The notes under the pieces are model-generated. The model was not told where the DNA came from. It did no database searches and worked only from the letters and a program-made list of their open reading frames with translations. The translations under genes and the position numbers were made by a program. 31,687 nucleotides of DNA from a virus. Shown piece by piece: positions 17,302 to 25,162 of this stretch. Position 1 is the first letter of the stretch. Each line of letters starts with the position of its first letter. The DNA lies in IMG/VR virus record IMGVR_UViG_3300021197_000107, positions 1 through 31,687 of that record; one strand, written 5' to 3'.

Positions 17302-20300
17302 ATGAGTGATATCGCAATTAATCCAGTAACCCGCCGGGTTCAGTTCACAGGCAATACCGGAACCGGTCCATATGCCTTTACGTTCAACATCTTGGTCGAT
17401 GGTGATATCGCAGTCTTCAAGGGGACTACGGAGCTAACGCTTACCACTGATTACACGGTCAGTATTAATGCAAATGGAACGGGGTCTATCACCCTAACGG
17501 TTGCTCTCATAGCATCTGACGTTCTGACAATCATTGGCGGTCGTGAGCTTTCCCGCACGACTGACTTTGTTACAGCCGGTGACTTGCTGGCTTCAAGCTT
17601 AAACGAACAGCTGGACAGTAATGTGATTATGACCCAACAGCTTGATGAGAAGCTTGGGCGTGGCTTGTTTGTGAACCCTGGTGATGTGTTCACTGACCTG
17701 GAGCTTCCTCTGAAGGATGATCGCAAAGGCACAGTTCTTGGGTTCAATGCGGCTACGGGTGATCCAGAGCCAGGTCCAGAGATTGCTGATGTCGATTCAC
17801 TAGCAAATATCTCTGCTGATATTAAAACCCTTGCTGAGATCCAGGACGGTACGGTTGCGACTGACGCTATTACAAACGTCAACACGATCCGGGCAAATGT
17901 CACCACGGTATCCAACATCTCAGGCAATGTAACGACTGTTGCAGGGATTAGCTCTGACGTTACTACGGTTGCGGCTGATGGCACTGATATCGGGCTTGTT
18001 GCTGGATCGATCAGTAATGTGAATAATGTTGGTGGATCTATATCAAACGTAAACACTGTTGCCGGATCTATTTCTAATGTTAATACGGTTGCGGCTGACG
18101 GTGCTGACATTGGAACTGTTGCTGGGATTTCTAGCAATGTCACAACTGTTGCCGGTATTAGCTCTGATGTTACGACTGTGGCGGCTGATGGTACGGACAT
18201 CGGCAACGTCTCCGGTTCAATAGCAAATGTTAATACCGTTGCGACAAACATTGCATCTGTAAATACAAACGCAACCAACATTGCTGCAATTCAGGGCGCT
18301 TCAGCAAATGCCGCAACTGCTACGACAAAAGCTAGTGAGGCTGCTGCAAGCGAATCTACTGCAACAACTCAAGCTGGTATTGCCACAACCAAAGCTGGGG
18401 AAGCTGCTGCATCTGCAACTGCTAGTGCGACTTCTGCCTCTGCATCTGAGGCTGCTAAGGATGCTACTCTTGCTGCACTGGATAACTTCGATGATCGTTA
18501 TCTGGGGTCTAAAGCATCCGATCCTACGCTGGACAATGACGGCAACCCATTGATTTCAGGGGCTTTATATTTTAATACTACTGACGATGTGATGAAAGTA
18601 TATGACGGTAGCTCATGGCTTGCTGCTTATGCTTCTCTGTCAGGCGCTCTGCTTGTTGCTAACAACCTGTCTGACTTGGCGTCTGCTTCTGCTGGTCGTA
18701 CTAATCTCGGGCTTGGCACTGCGGCAACTACAGCCTCCACAGATTACGCTACCGCTGCTCAAGGCACACTAGCTGCTAGTGCAGTACAGCCCAACGACAG
18801 CCCTACGTTTGCAGGTCTAACCACTACTGGCAACGTGTCAGTCGATGGCGGCACGATCAAGCTGGACGGGAATTATCCTGTTGGGTCTAACAACGTGGCG
18901 TTGGGTGATGCTGCGCTGGATAGTAACGTGTCTGGCGGACAGAACACAGCTATCGGTTCCGACGCCTTAACAGCTAACACTGCGGATGATAATACGGCTG
19001 TTGGCTGGTCGGCTATGAGTTCGAATACTACAGGCTCTTTGAATGTCGCAGTAGGAAGAAGCGCCTTGGAGGCAAACAATACGGGCGGCTCCAATACCGC
19101 AGTGGGTTATGCGCCATTATCTAATAATACTACAGGTGGAAGCAATGTAGCCGTTGGCCGTCAGGCACTCCTCTCCAATACCACCGCAAGCAACAACACA
19201 GCTGTTGGGTATCAGGCGGGGTACTCTACAAATACTGGTAGCAGTAACACAAGCAGTGGTTATCAGTCATTTTACAGTAATACCACTGGTCACAGTAACG
19301 CTGCTACGGGCTATCACGCACTATACTCCAACTCCACCGCCAGCTACAACACAGCGAATGGTCTTCAAGCCCTGTATAGCACCACAACAGGTCAATATAA
19401 TACGGCTATGGGGGCCACTGCTCTCTACTCCAACACCACCGCTTCCAACAACACGGCGGTTGGGTATCAAGCGGGGTATGACAATACGACAGGCGGTAAT
19501 AATACAGCAGTTGGTCGTGAGGCATTAAGCAACAACACAACCGCTGACAACAACACTGCTGTGGGTTATGTCTCGTTAAGAGATAATACTACAGGGACTA
19601 GAAACTCCAGTGTAGGTATGGCGGCTCTTGCTAACAATGAAACGGCAAGTGACAATACCGCTATGGGTTACTACGCCATGGTTAATAATACCACGGGTGC
19701 CTACAATACCGCTATTGGCACAGAAGTGCTGCATGAAAACACCACCGCAAGTTACAACACTGCTGTGGGGTATCAGGCGGGGCATAGTAATACTACTGGC
19801 AATGTAAACACAGCCGTGGGCTATCGTGCTTTGCTGTCAAATACGACAGGTTATGAGAACACTGCGATTGGGCCAAATTCTCTTAAAGTAAATACAACTG
19901 GACTTTATAATACGGCAGTTGGCTCAACCGCACTTTTCTCCAACACCACAGCCAGCAACAACACTGCGGTTGGCTATCAGGCTGGGTATAGTCGCACTTC
20001 AGGTGGTGATAATACAATTATTGGACGTAAAGCAGGCTACAGTGGAACAACAGGGCAAGGAAATACTTTCTTAGGTCAGCAGTCAGGTTACAACATAACA
20101 ACAGGCTCCAAGAACACCATCATTGGCCGCTACAGCGGCAACCAAAACGGCTTGGACATCCGCACCTCAAGCAACAACATCGTGCTGTCGGATGGGGATG
20201 GTAATGTAAGGGCGCACTGTGACTCAAATGGTACTTGGACAGGTGTTGGTGCTAGTACAACCTTTAACGATGTTGGTACTTATACTCTGGCTGGTCTAAA

Positions 20301-20520
20301 ACAGACAGGCTCTCGTATAACTTATAGTGGGGGAACAACTTTTTCAGCCTCTAGTTTGTTCAAGCCAAACACCGTACAGGCTTACAACCAAATGGAAAAG
20401 AATCTTAACTATGGATCGCAGTCATCTGGTTTGAGTGGCACATGGCGACTTATGGAAGAGGTTAGAATTGAAGATTCCGCTAATCACTTAACTTTTGGAA
20501 TGTTTGTGAGGATTTCATAA
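17302..20520 (+). CDS. Tail fibre with gp17-like N-terminus and YadA-like repeats
   Basis: 1072 residues; host-recognition fibre, almost certainly trimeric. Residues 1-130 match the T7 gp17 tail-attachment domain (RRVQFTGNTGTGPYAFTF; DVLTIIGGRELSRTTDF). About 170-335 carry short repeats of the type NVTTVAGISSDVTTVAADG. About 335-395 is an Ala/Ser/Thr coiled-coil stretch, then a linker domain with DRYLGSKASDPTLDNDG and ALYFNTTDDVMKVYDGSSW. From about 530 to 955 there are about 24 repeats of 17 residues, consensus NTAVGYQALYSNTTGSN, resembling the beta-roll head of YadA-type adhesins. The last 115 residues are a unique tip domain. AAAGGAACGGGAAAACGAC precedes the start. Confidence 0.9.
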   Translation: MSDIAINPVTRRVQFTGNTGTGPYAFTFNILVDGDIAVFKGTTELTLTTDYTVSINANGTGSITLTVALIASDVLTIIGGRELSRTTDFVTAGDLLASSLNEQLDSNVIMTQQLDEKLGRGLFVNPGDVFTDLELPLKDDRKGTVLGFNAATGDPEPGPEIADVDSLANISADIKTLAEIQDGTVATDAITNVNTIRANVTTVSNISGNVTTVAGISSDVTTVAADGTDIGLVAGSISNVNNVGGSISNVNTVAGSISNVNTVAADGADIGTVAGISSNVTTVAGISSDVTTVAADGTDIGNVSGSIANVNTVATNIASVNTNATNIAAIQGASANAATATTKASEAAASESTATTQAGIATTKAGEAAASATASATSASASEAAKDATLAALDNFDDRYLGSKASDPTLDNDGNPLISGALYFNTTDDVMKVYDGSSWLAAYASLSGALLVANNLSDLASASAGRTNLGLGTAATTASTDYATAAQGTLAASAVQPNDSPTFAGLTTTGNVSVDGGTIKLDGNYPVGSNNVALGDAALDSNVSGGQNTAIGSDALTANTADDNTAVGWSAMSSNTTGSLNVAVGRSALEANNTGGSNTAVGYAPLSNNTTGGSNVAVGRQALLSNTTASNNTAVGYQAGYSTNTGSSNTSSGYQSFYSNTTGHSNAATGYHALYSNSTASYNTANGLQALYSTTTGQYNTAMGATALYSNTTASNNTAVGYQAGYDNTTGGNNTAVGREALSNNTTADNNTAVGYVSLRDNTTGTRNSSVGMAALANNETASDNTAMGYYAMVNNTTGAYNTAIGTEVLHENTTASYNTAVGYQAGHSNTTGNVNTAVGYRALLSNTTGYENTAIGPNSLKVNTTGLYNTAVGSTALFSNTTASNNTAVGYQAGYSRTSGGDNTIIGRKAGYSGTTGQGNTFLGQQSGYNITTGSKNTIIGRYSGNQNGLDIRTSSNNIVLSDGDGNVRAHCDSNGTWTGVGASTTFNDVGTYTLAGLKQTGSRITYSGGTTFSASSLFKPNTVQAYNQMEKNLNYGSQSSGLSGTWRLMEEVRIEDSANHLTFGMFVRIS
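18889..20160 (+). repeat. 51-bp tandem repeat block inside fibre gene
   Basis: About 24 in-frame degenerate copies of a 51-base unit encoding N-x-x-x-G-x-x-A-x-x-x-N-T-T-x-x-x. Copies are diverged at the DNA level with frequent AATACNACNG and GGGTATCAGGCGGGGTA strings; three to four copies encoding NTAVGYQAGY are almost identical. One copy near the start is 16 residues long. Such blocks expand and contract by recombination. Confidence 0.85.
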
Positions 20521-20936
20521 TGACTATAACAATCACACAAATCCGCAATGCGGTATCCCTCCAAGCGGATAACCTTCGCATGGACGTAGAGATTAATCAC
20601 CCACAGCACGGCTGGATACCCTACACTCTTGACCCAGCTGATACAGATACAACTATCGACAACGATGCAGTCATGACCCTGATCGGCTCTAACTTTACAG
20701 CGTATGTAGCGCCTACACAGGCAGAGCTTGATGCAGCTACAGCGGCATCTGTTCGGGCTACTCGTGACAATCGCCTTGTTACAGAGGTTGACCCTATCGT
20801 GTCTAATGCTTTGCGCTGGGCTGACCTTACACCCGATCAACAGGCAGCATGGACACAGTACAGGACTGATTTGTTAGCTATATCACAGCAGGCTGGCTTC
20901 CCTAATACAATCACTTGGCCTACAAAGCCTTCGTAA
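20520..20936 (+). CDS. Tail fibre assembly chaperone-like protein
   Basis: 138 residues, starting on the fibre stop (TAATG). The C-terminal half has the pattern R..RD.RL..EVDPIVSNALRWADLTPDQQAAWTQYR (in parts) ... AGFPNTITWPTKP, which is typical of the Phage_tail_APC family. The N-terminal half (WIPYTLDPADTD) is a small beta domain seen in similar proteins. Probably helps fold or attach the fibre encoded just before it, or is a small fibre-associated protein. Good pattern match plus position. Confidence 0.75.
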   Translation: MTITITQIRNAVSLQADNLRMDVEINHPQHGWIPYTLDPADTDTTIDNDAVMTLIGSNFTAYVAPTQAELDAATAASVRATRDNRLVTEVDPIVSNALRWADLTPDQQAAWTQYRTDLLAISQQAGFPNTITWPTKPS

Positions 20937-20957
20937 AAGTCAGAAAAGGAGAAAGAC

Positions 20958-21179
20958 ATGACTGATACACCTACTACAGAAGAGATTGCACAGCATTACA
21001 CAGCAATGGGTCACTCTGTTGACTTGCTAAACGCTGGGCAACCAGAAGGCATGGAAGACGCTGATTGGACTGACACTGTGTCTTGCAACGTAGAGCATCT
21101 TACACTCATGGTGGCTAAAGACTTCTGGACTACAGAAGATATGACCGCTGCTAACGCTGCAATCGCAGCAAACTCTTAA
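20958..21179 (+). CDS. Small acidic protein of unknown function
   Basis: 73 residues with AAAAGGAGAAAGAC as ribosome site. Acidic, mostly helical (TEEIAQHYTAMGHSVDLLN), two Cys/His spots (SCNVEHL), aromatic centre (KDFWTTEDM). It lies between the tail-assembly gene and the lysis region. I have seen similar short proteins in marine phage genomes but know no function. Confidence 0.6.
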   Translation: MTDTPTTEEIAQHYTAMGHSVDLLNAGQPEGMEDADWTDTVSCNVEHLTLMVAKDFWTTEDMTAANAAIAANS

Positions 21180-21201
21180 CCCAAACTGAAAGGAGACCGT
21201 T

Positions 21202-21420
21202 ATGAGTAAAAACGAAAAGAACCTCATCACTGTCAACGACATCGAATACGACATCGAAGACTTCACTGACGCACAGAAGACTATGCTGAACCACATCAAC
21301 GATCTGGATCGTAAGCTAGGCAGCGCACAGTTTAACTTGGATCAGCTTAACGTAGGGCGCAGCGCTTTTGTAAAGATGCTGGCTGACTCTTTGGAACAAC
21401 CGGAAGAAAGAGATGAATAA
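21202..21420 (+). CDS. Small DUF6447-like protein
   Basis: 72 residues. Begins KNLITVNDIEYDIEDFTDAQ, a short beta hairpin, then a helix with LNHINDLDRKLGSAQFNLDQL. This strand-plus-coiled-coil layout (ITVNG.EY..ED.s...k..l..l..l) fits the small phage family DUF6447 as I remember it; function unknown. Strong ribosome site GAAAGGAGACC. It overlaps the next gene by 8 bases. Confidence 0.6.
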   Translation: MSKNEKNLITVNDIEYDIEDFTDAQKTMLNHINDLDRKLGSAQFNLDQLNVGRSAFVKMLADSLEQPEERDE

Positions 21421-21607
21421 ACGAACAATATCGTCTGCGCATGACCGCATTGACAGCCTTGAGAAGGAAATCGTTGCTATCAAGACTGAGGTAAAGATCC
21501 AGTTTAAAGATCTATTCAGCCGCGTCAAACGCATGGAAAGCATTATGATTGCAACCACAGGATCTATCATTGCCCTCTTGCTGGCGGTGCTATCGAAGAT
21601 GGGATGA
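21413..21607 (+). CDS. XhlA-like holin/antiholin-type membrane protein
   Basis: 64 residues: charged heptad-like helix (residues 5-42, RIDSLEKEIVAIKTEV) followed by one transmembrane helix (about 43-62, IMIATTGSIIALLLAVL). This is the arrangement of the XhlA family and of several small phage lysis regulators. It starts the lysis-region genes and overlaps both neighbours (8 bases before; ATGA after). Could instead be a membrane regulator of another holin encoded downstream. Confidence 0.6.
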   Translation: MNKRTISSAHDRIDSLEKEIVAIKTEVKIQFKDLFSRVKRMESIMIATTGSIIALLLAVLSKMG

Positions 21608-22155
21608 GGTTTCTTTTAGCTATAGCCATTGCGCTTGCAGGGGTTGCTGCATCTGCGCAAGACAGTGACGTAGTGAAAAGCGAAAGTACTGTCACAAGTA
21701 GCGGAACAATGGATACAACGGTCAACTCTCCGCCGCCCTCTGCTATCTCTCCGCAAATATCTGCAAGCAATAGCGATCTTTGCACGGTTGGCGTAGCTGG
21801 CGCAGTTCAGACGCAGATACTTGGTATTTCCGCTGGTCGCACGGTGCGAGATATGAATTGCGAAAAGCTAAAGAACGCAAAGACGATGTATGATATGGGA
21901 ATGAAAGTAGCTGCTGTATCGGTCATGTGCCAAGACAAGCGCGTATTCGATGCAATGATGGACGCTGGAACCCCATGCCCCAAGGATGGCTTGATTGGTG
22001 ATGCGGCTAAAACCGCATGGGAGATGGAAGCCAACGAAGACCCTGCGCCAGAAATGCAGCGTGGAGCTATAGAAGGTTTGATTGATGCACAAGACTCCAA
22101 AACTATTGGGATCGGCGCTGTGCTGGGCGCTCTGGGCCTCCTGTTGTTACTCTGA
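21604..22155 (+). CDS. Exported protein with C-terminal membrane anchor
   Basis: 183 residues, coupled by ATGA overlap. Residues 1-18 are a signal peptide (MRFLLAIAIALAGVAASA before Q). The exported part has four or more Cys (DLCTVGVAGAVQTQILG; MNCEKLKNAK; VMCQDKRVFDAMMDAGTPCP), able to form disulphides in the periplasm. Residues 166-183 are a hydrophobic tail (IGIGAVLGALGLLLLL). I recognise the DLCTVG...GISAGR...CEK pattern as recurrent in marine phages, function unknown. The DNA coding for the tail also codes for the next gene's signal peptide in another frame. Confidence 0.65.
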   Translation: MRFLLAIAIALAGVAASAQDSDVVKSESTVTSSGTMDTTVNSPPPSAISPQISASNSDLCTVGVAGAVQTQILGISAGRTVRDMNCEKLKNAKTMYDMGMKVAAVSVMCQDKRVFDAMMDAGTPCPKDGLIGDAAKTAWEMEANEDPAPEMQRGAIEGLIDAQDSKTIGIGAVLGALGLLLLL

Positions 22156-22957
22156 TCCATATTTATTTGGGGTGACAGGCAATGCCGCCGCAAGCGGTCT
22201 GTCTTGGTCGATGGGGTCGGTGCTTCCCTCACAAGATGGCCTAGATGTAAACGGCCTCATTTACAGGTACAGCACGGTCAAAAATACAGACGATGCAATG
22301 AAGGTGCATATCCGCAACGGCAATGCCGATGGCACGGGCTACACGTTCAGCGAGACTGACAATTGGTCAGGCGTTCCAGGCAACACAATCACCAAACAGT
22401 TTTCCTTGCCCTATGTCCCGGCGGCTCTGTGGGGTAATGGCTCAATTGATGTCGAAGGTACAGGCGAAGTGATCGATCCTGTTGTGATTTACAGCTACCG
22501 CTTTGATCCGTGCTACGATCCTCAGATCGACCCAAACTGTCCAGGCTACGTCAAACCTGCGCCGCCTGTCATTGAGGTTGAGGTATATGACGCGCTTGAA
22601 GATGAGGCGATAGCAGAAATTTTAGAAGATGAGACCGAATTTAAATATGATGCGGATGGTAATCTAATTGTAGAAGAGGATGAAGAGGAAGAGGAGACCC
22701 GCTTGGAGATGGGTCTCATGGCATCGGCCAATGCTCTGACACTCACTCAAACCCAAGGGCAGTCCGACTTGATTAACCAGATCAATTTGCAAACCAATAT
22801 CGCCATGTATTATAATACAAGCATAGCAGGGGGAGCCTATGGGGATGTCAATATTTTGACAGAGGTTGATTTGCCCGATAACAAAAAGGCACTGAGAAAC
22901 AACTTGGCACAACAATTGCTTCATGAGCAAATGGTTCAGGGCCAATATGGAGATTGA
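22085..22957 (+). CDS. Exported acidic protein, unknown
   Basis: 290 residues from ATG 22085, which has AGAAGG about eight bases upstream and lies 71 bases inside the previous gene in another frame. Residues 1-23 look like a signal peptide (basic HKTPK, then LLGSALCWALWASCCYS). The mature part starts DPYLFGVTGNAAASG and is beta-rich to about 150, with a CYDPQIDPNCPG loop; then comes an acidic stretch (DEEEEE near 200) and a helical C-terminus rich in Gln/Asn. No known domain. Sits between other exported proteins, so it likely works with them in the periplasm, at the cell surface or on the virion. Confidence 0.6.
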   Translation: MHKTPKLLGSALCWALWASCCYSDPYLFGVTGNAAASGLSWSMGSVLPSQDGLDVNGLIYRYSTVKNTDDAMKVHIRNGNADGTGYTFSETDNWSGVPGNTITKQFSLPYVPAALWGNGSIDVEGTGEVIDPVVIYSYRFDPCYDPQIDPNCPGYVKPAPPVIEVEVYDALEDEAIAEILEDETEFKYDADGNLIVEEDEEEEETRLEMGLMASANALTLTQTQGQSDLINQINLQTNIAMYYNTSIAGGAYGDVNILTEVDLPDNKKALRNNLAQQLLHEQMVQGQYGD

Positions 22958-22958
22958 T

Positions 22959-23450
22959 ATGAAGTACCTAACTCTTGTTCTGTCTTGTGTGGCATTGCCT
23001 ACCCTTGCAAACAACGTAAACATAAACGGAACTGTTCAGGCGCGTTGCGTCATCACAACGGATACTGTCGGTGTTTACGGGAACCCTACTGCCGACAAGT
23101 TGACCACAGCTTCGGCAAGTGCAGGTGTTGTGCCTGTTGTTCGATACGATGTGGCGCTGGCCAACTACTACACCGCAAAGATTACGCATCCTACATCCTT
23201 TAGCTCATCACCCTCACTCAGTGACACGGTAACGTGGACTGGAACAACATCCGTCCACAATACATCTGACGCTGGTATGTCTGGATATGACGCAGCGAAG
23301 GTGACTTACGGATCGACCACCGAGTTTGCCTTAACCGTTGCGGGATCAACGTGGTTTAAGACTGAAAGCGAAGCGGTGTATGGGGTCAGCAAACCCTTCC
23401 CCGGCGGGACTTACACCGCCCTTGTTGTGGCAGAATGCATTGCTGATTAG
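22959..23450 (+). CDS. Pilin / spore-coat-U-like exported protein
   Basis: 163 residues from ATG 22959; the frame is open upstream, but this start gives a perfect signal peptide (KYLTLVLSCVALPTLA, cut before NNVNING) and lies one base after the previous stop. The mature part looks like a pilin-type beta sandwich: strand VNINGTVQARCVITT with a Cys at the usual place, Tyr/Thr-rich middle strands, and final strand GGTYTALVVAECIAD with the second Cys. This layout resembles spore coat U/fimbrial subunits. A structural role is inferred; no sequence search was possible. Confidence 0.5.
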   Translation: MKYLTLVLSCVALPTLANNVNINGTVQARCVITTDTVGVYGNPTADKLTTASASAGVVPVVRYDVALANYYTAKITHPTSFSSSPSLSDTVTWTGTTSVHNTSDAGMSGYDAAKVTYGSTTEFALTVAGSTWFKTESEAVYGVSKPFPGGTYTALVVAECIAD

Positions 23451-23823
23451 AGCTTGCATATTCCTCTGTCTTGCTGCGCCAGTGGCGGCACATGATATGA
23501 CACCTGCATATCCAGAGGTTCGACCGTCCCACGTTGCTGGTGTGGTTCGCGCCGATATGTCTCTCTTTAATGCTCGTAACGATGTCAAATACTATCAGGT
23601 CGAAGTATTCGATGAGGCTTGGGGAAACATAAAGTTCTCGTCGCCTAATCGCATAATGAAGGTGGACTACGAAGAGCGTAAAGACTTTGCAGTTTACATT
23701 CGCAAGTCTGACATGGATCGGGCGGTTTATCTTTGCACTACGTCAAAGATCGTAAAGGATCGTGGAGACAAACCAATGGTCGCAAGTAAGATATGTTCGA
23801 GGCTGGACGGTGGCAGACCATGA
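23440..23823 (+). CDS. Single-domain pilus-chaperone-like exported protein
   Basis: 127 residues from TTG 23440, overlapping the pilin-like gene by 11 bases. This start gives a clean signal peptide (LIRACIFLCLAAPVAA, cut before HDM); the open frame extends to 23338 but that would bury it. The mature 110 residues contain MSLFNARNDVKYYQVEVFD, then NRIMKVDYEERKDFAVYIRKSD and YLCTTSKI, similar in order to the N-terminal Ig domain of PapD-like chaperones (S..L.N....Y.v.v.d ... vp....k.f.vy.r...). The second Ig domain is absent. Adjacent to a pilin-like gene, this is suggestive, but remains inference. Start codon choice is moderately sure. Confidence 0.5.
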   Translation: MLIRACIFLCLAAPVAAHDMTPAYPEVRPSHVAGVVRADMSLFNARNDVKYYQVEVFDEAWGNIKFSSPNRIMKVDYEERKDFAVYIRKSDMDRAVYLCTTSKIVKDRGDKPMVASKICSRLDGGRP

Positions 23824-24266
23824 AACTGCTTTGGGGAGCATACGGTGTCTTCTGCATTGCGGTTTCAATCTGGTTTATATCCGCGATCCAAGCTAGATCT
23901 GACAGTAGCTCTCTCGCTGTGCAACTTCCCAACCCACCGATGAACTATCAGTCAGACAGGTTTCGTGCTGGCAACCTAGATTGCAGCAACGCCATCGGCG
24001 GTGGCACGACCTTAGAGTGGGGCGTGACAGGTGTGGTCAACAACAACGATGGCAATGTTGGTCAGGGCAAGGATATCGGGTTGTATGCCCGCATCGTTAT
24101 ACCTCTGGACAAGCCGCGAAGCCGCATAAACTGTGATGACCTTTACCAGCTTGAGCTAACACAGCGCAGACTTGAGGTGCAGATGCTTCGTGCTGAATTG
24201 CAGGCGTTGCAAGACTTGCAGAATAGCCAAACCAACTCCGATGGAGATATGGAGTTTGAGAATTGA
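23820..24266 (+). CDS. Exported or anchored protein with coiled-coil tail
   Basis: 148 residues from ATG 23820 (ATGA overlap with the previous stop). Residues 1-25 are a signal peptide or anchor (LLWGAYGVFCIAVSIWFISA). The exported part has GNLDCSNAIGGGTTLEWGV and SRINCDDLYQLELTQRRLEV with two Cys, then a leucine-rich coiled coil (about 110-135). Unknown family. The C-D-D/E-x-L motif followed by a helix is reminiscent of MNCEKLKNAK in the 21604 gene, so the two could share a fold. A spanin-like role is conceivable but there is no lipobox. Confidence 0.55.
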   Translation: MKLLWGAYGVFCIAVSIWFISAIQARSDSSSLAVQLPNPPMNYQSDRFRAGNLDCSNAIGGGTTLEWGVTGVVNNNDGNVGQGKDIGLYARIVIPLDKPRSRINCDDLYQLELTQRRLEVQMLRAELQALQDLQNSQTNSDGDMEFEN

Positions 24267-24841
24267 CTGACCTCACAGAAGTTGCAGATGATATCGAAGG
24301 TCTCTCTGACCGTGAGTTTAAGGCTGGTGGTTTTAAGTTTACGTTTGCGTCTGTCGCTGCAATCTTTGCGTTCATTTCCACCATTGTCGGCGGCTTGTAC
24401 GGTGGCTTTGTTCTCTATCAAAAGATCGAAGAGGTTGCTGGTTTAGATCTCGGTGCATATCAACAACAAATGGAGGTGATGGATGCAAAGGTTTCCGGTA
24501 TGGCGGAGAAAGTCGAAGAGGCTGTCGAATATTCCAGAGACATCAAGAACGGTCTTAAAGATGACATACTGCGAATTGAGCAACAAAGTGATAGGGTGGA
24601 AGACACGGTTAGGGCTATTGAAGATCGGGTTGACGGTTCGATACGGTCAAACGAGGCAGAGGTCAGGCGGCTCGTAGATGAAGCCATAGCAGACATCCGT
24701 GCCATGATAGATGCCGCTGACGTTAGGTTTGAAAATCAGAGAGAACGTGTTAGAAGTAGCCAAGATGCGGACATGAAAGAACTTGAAGATCGCCTAACGA
24801 ATAAACTTCAACGGGCGCTGGACAACCCCTTAGCCGACTAG
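24263..24841 (+). CDS. Membrane protein with long coiled coil
   Basis: 192 residues starting at TTG 24263, overlapping the previous stop (TTGA) with GGAG eight bases upstream. N-terminal 25 residues are acidic, one transmembrane helix at about 28-52 (FASVAAIFAFISTIVGGLYG), then about 135 residues of continuous charged heptads (DRVEDTVRAIEDRVDGS). Topology fits a protein whose long rod reaches into the periplasm. Its place beside holin genes makes an inner-membrane spanin-like or lysis-timing role possible; also possible is a partner of the exported cassette. Confidence 0.6.
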   Translation: MTDLTEVADDIEGLSDREFKAGGFKFTFASVAAIFAFISTIVGGLYGGFVLYQKIEEVAGLDLGAYQQQMEVMDAKVSGMAEKVEEAVEYSRDIKNGLKDDILRIEQQSDRVEDTVRAIEDRVDGSIRSNEAEVRRLVDEAIADIRAMIDAADVRFENQRERVRSSQDADMKELEDRLTNKLQRALDNPLAD

Positions 24842-24850
24842 GAGATACTC

Positions 24851-25162
24851 ATGACTTCCTTTGAAAAAGCAGACGTAAACAAAGACGGTAAAATCGACGA
24901 AGCTGAATGGCAAAAACTGGCGCTCGAAGATCGCTGGCGTGAGCTGAACGATGCTGACGCAAAGCGGGACACACAGCGTAGGTTAACTACTGCCTGCGCT
25001 GCTGGTATGTTGTTATACCCTTTCGCCATTGTGGCGGCCGCTGCGTTGGGCTTAGACACTGCTGCGAACCTGATTGCTGACATTGCTACCGTGTATGTAG
25101 TGGCTGCGTCTGGTGTTGTAGCTGCTTACTTTGGTTTCAACGCAATGGAGGCTAAGAAATGA
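24851..25162 (+). CDS. Holin-like two-TM protein with EF-hand loop
   Basis: 103 residues; GGAG six bases before ATG 24851. Residues 8-19 (DVNKDGKIDEAE) match every key position of a canonical EF-hand calcium loop (D1, N3, D5, G6, I8, D9, E12). Then a charged helix and two transmembrane helices at about 45-68 and 74-96. Two small hydrophobic helices next to another holin and an endolysin indicate a holin or antiholin. The single EF-hand in the cytoplasmic N-terminus is unusual; it could pair between subunits. Calcium binding is a prediction from the motif. Confidence 0.65.
   Translation: MTSFEKADVNKDGKIDEAEWQKLALEDRWRELNDADAKRDTQRRLTTACAAGMLLYPFAIVAAAALGLDTAANLIADIATVYVVAASGVVAAYFGFNAMEAKK

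Noticed and set aside
17451-18281. 276-residue reading frame antisense to the fibre gene
   Set aside because: It mirrors the Val/Thr/Ala repeats of the fibre stalk, has no ribosome site and no independent pattern; a shadow of repeated coding DNA.
18889-20160. CRISPR-like array
   Set aside because: The repeats have period 51 with no distinct spacers, stay in frame and encode a regular 17-residue protein motif.
23338-23439. Upstream extension of the chaperone-like gene
   Set aside because: It would put 34 non-hydrophobic residues before a clean signal peptide and overlaps the pilin-like gene heavily.
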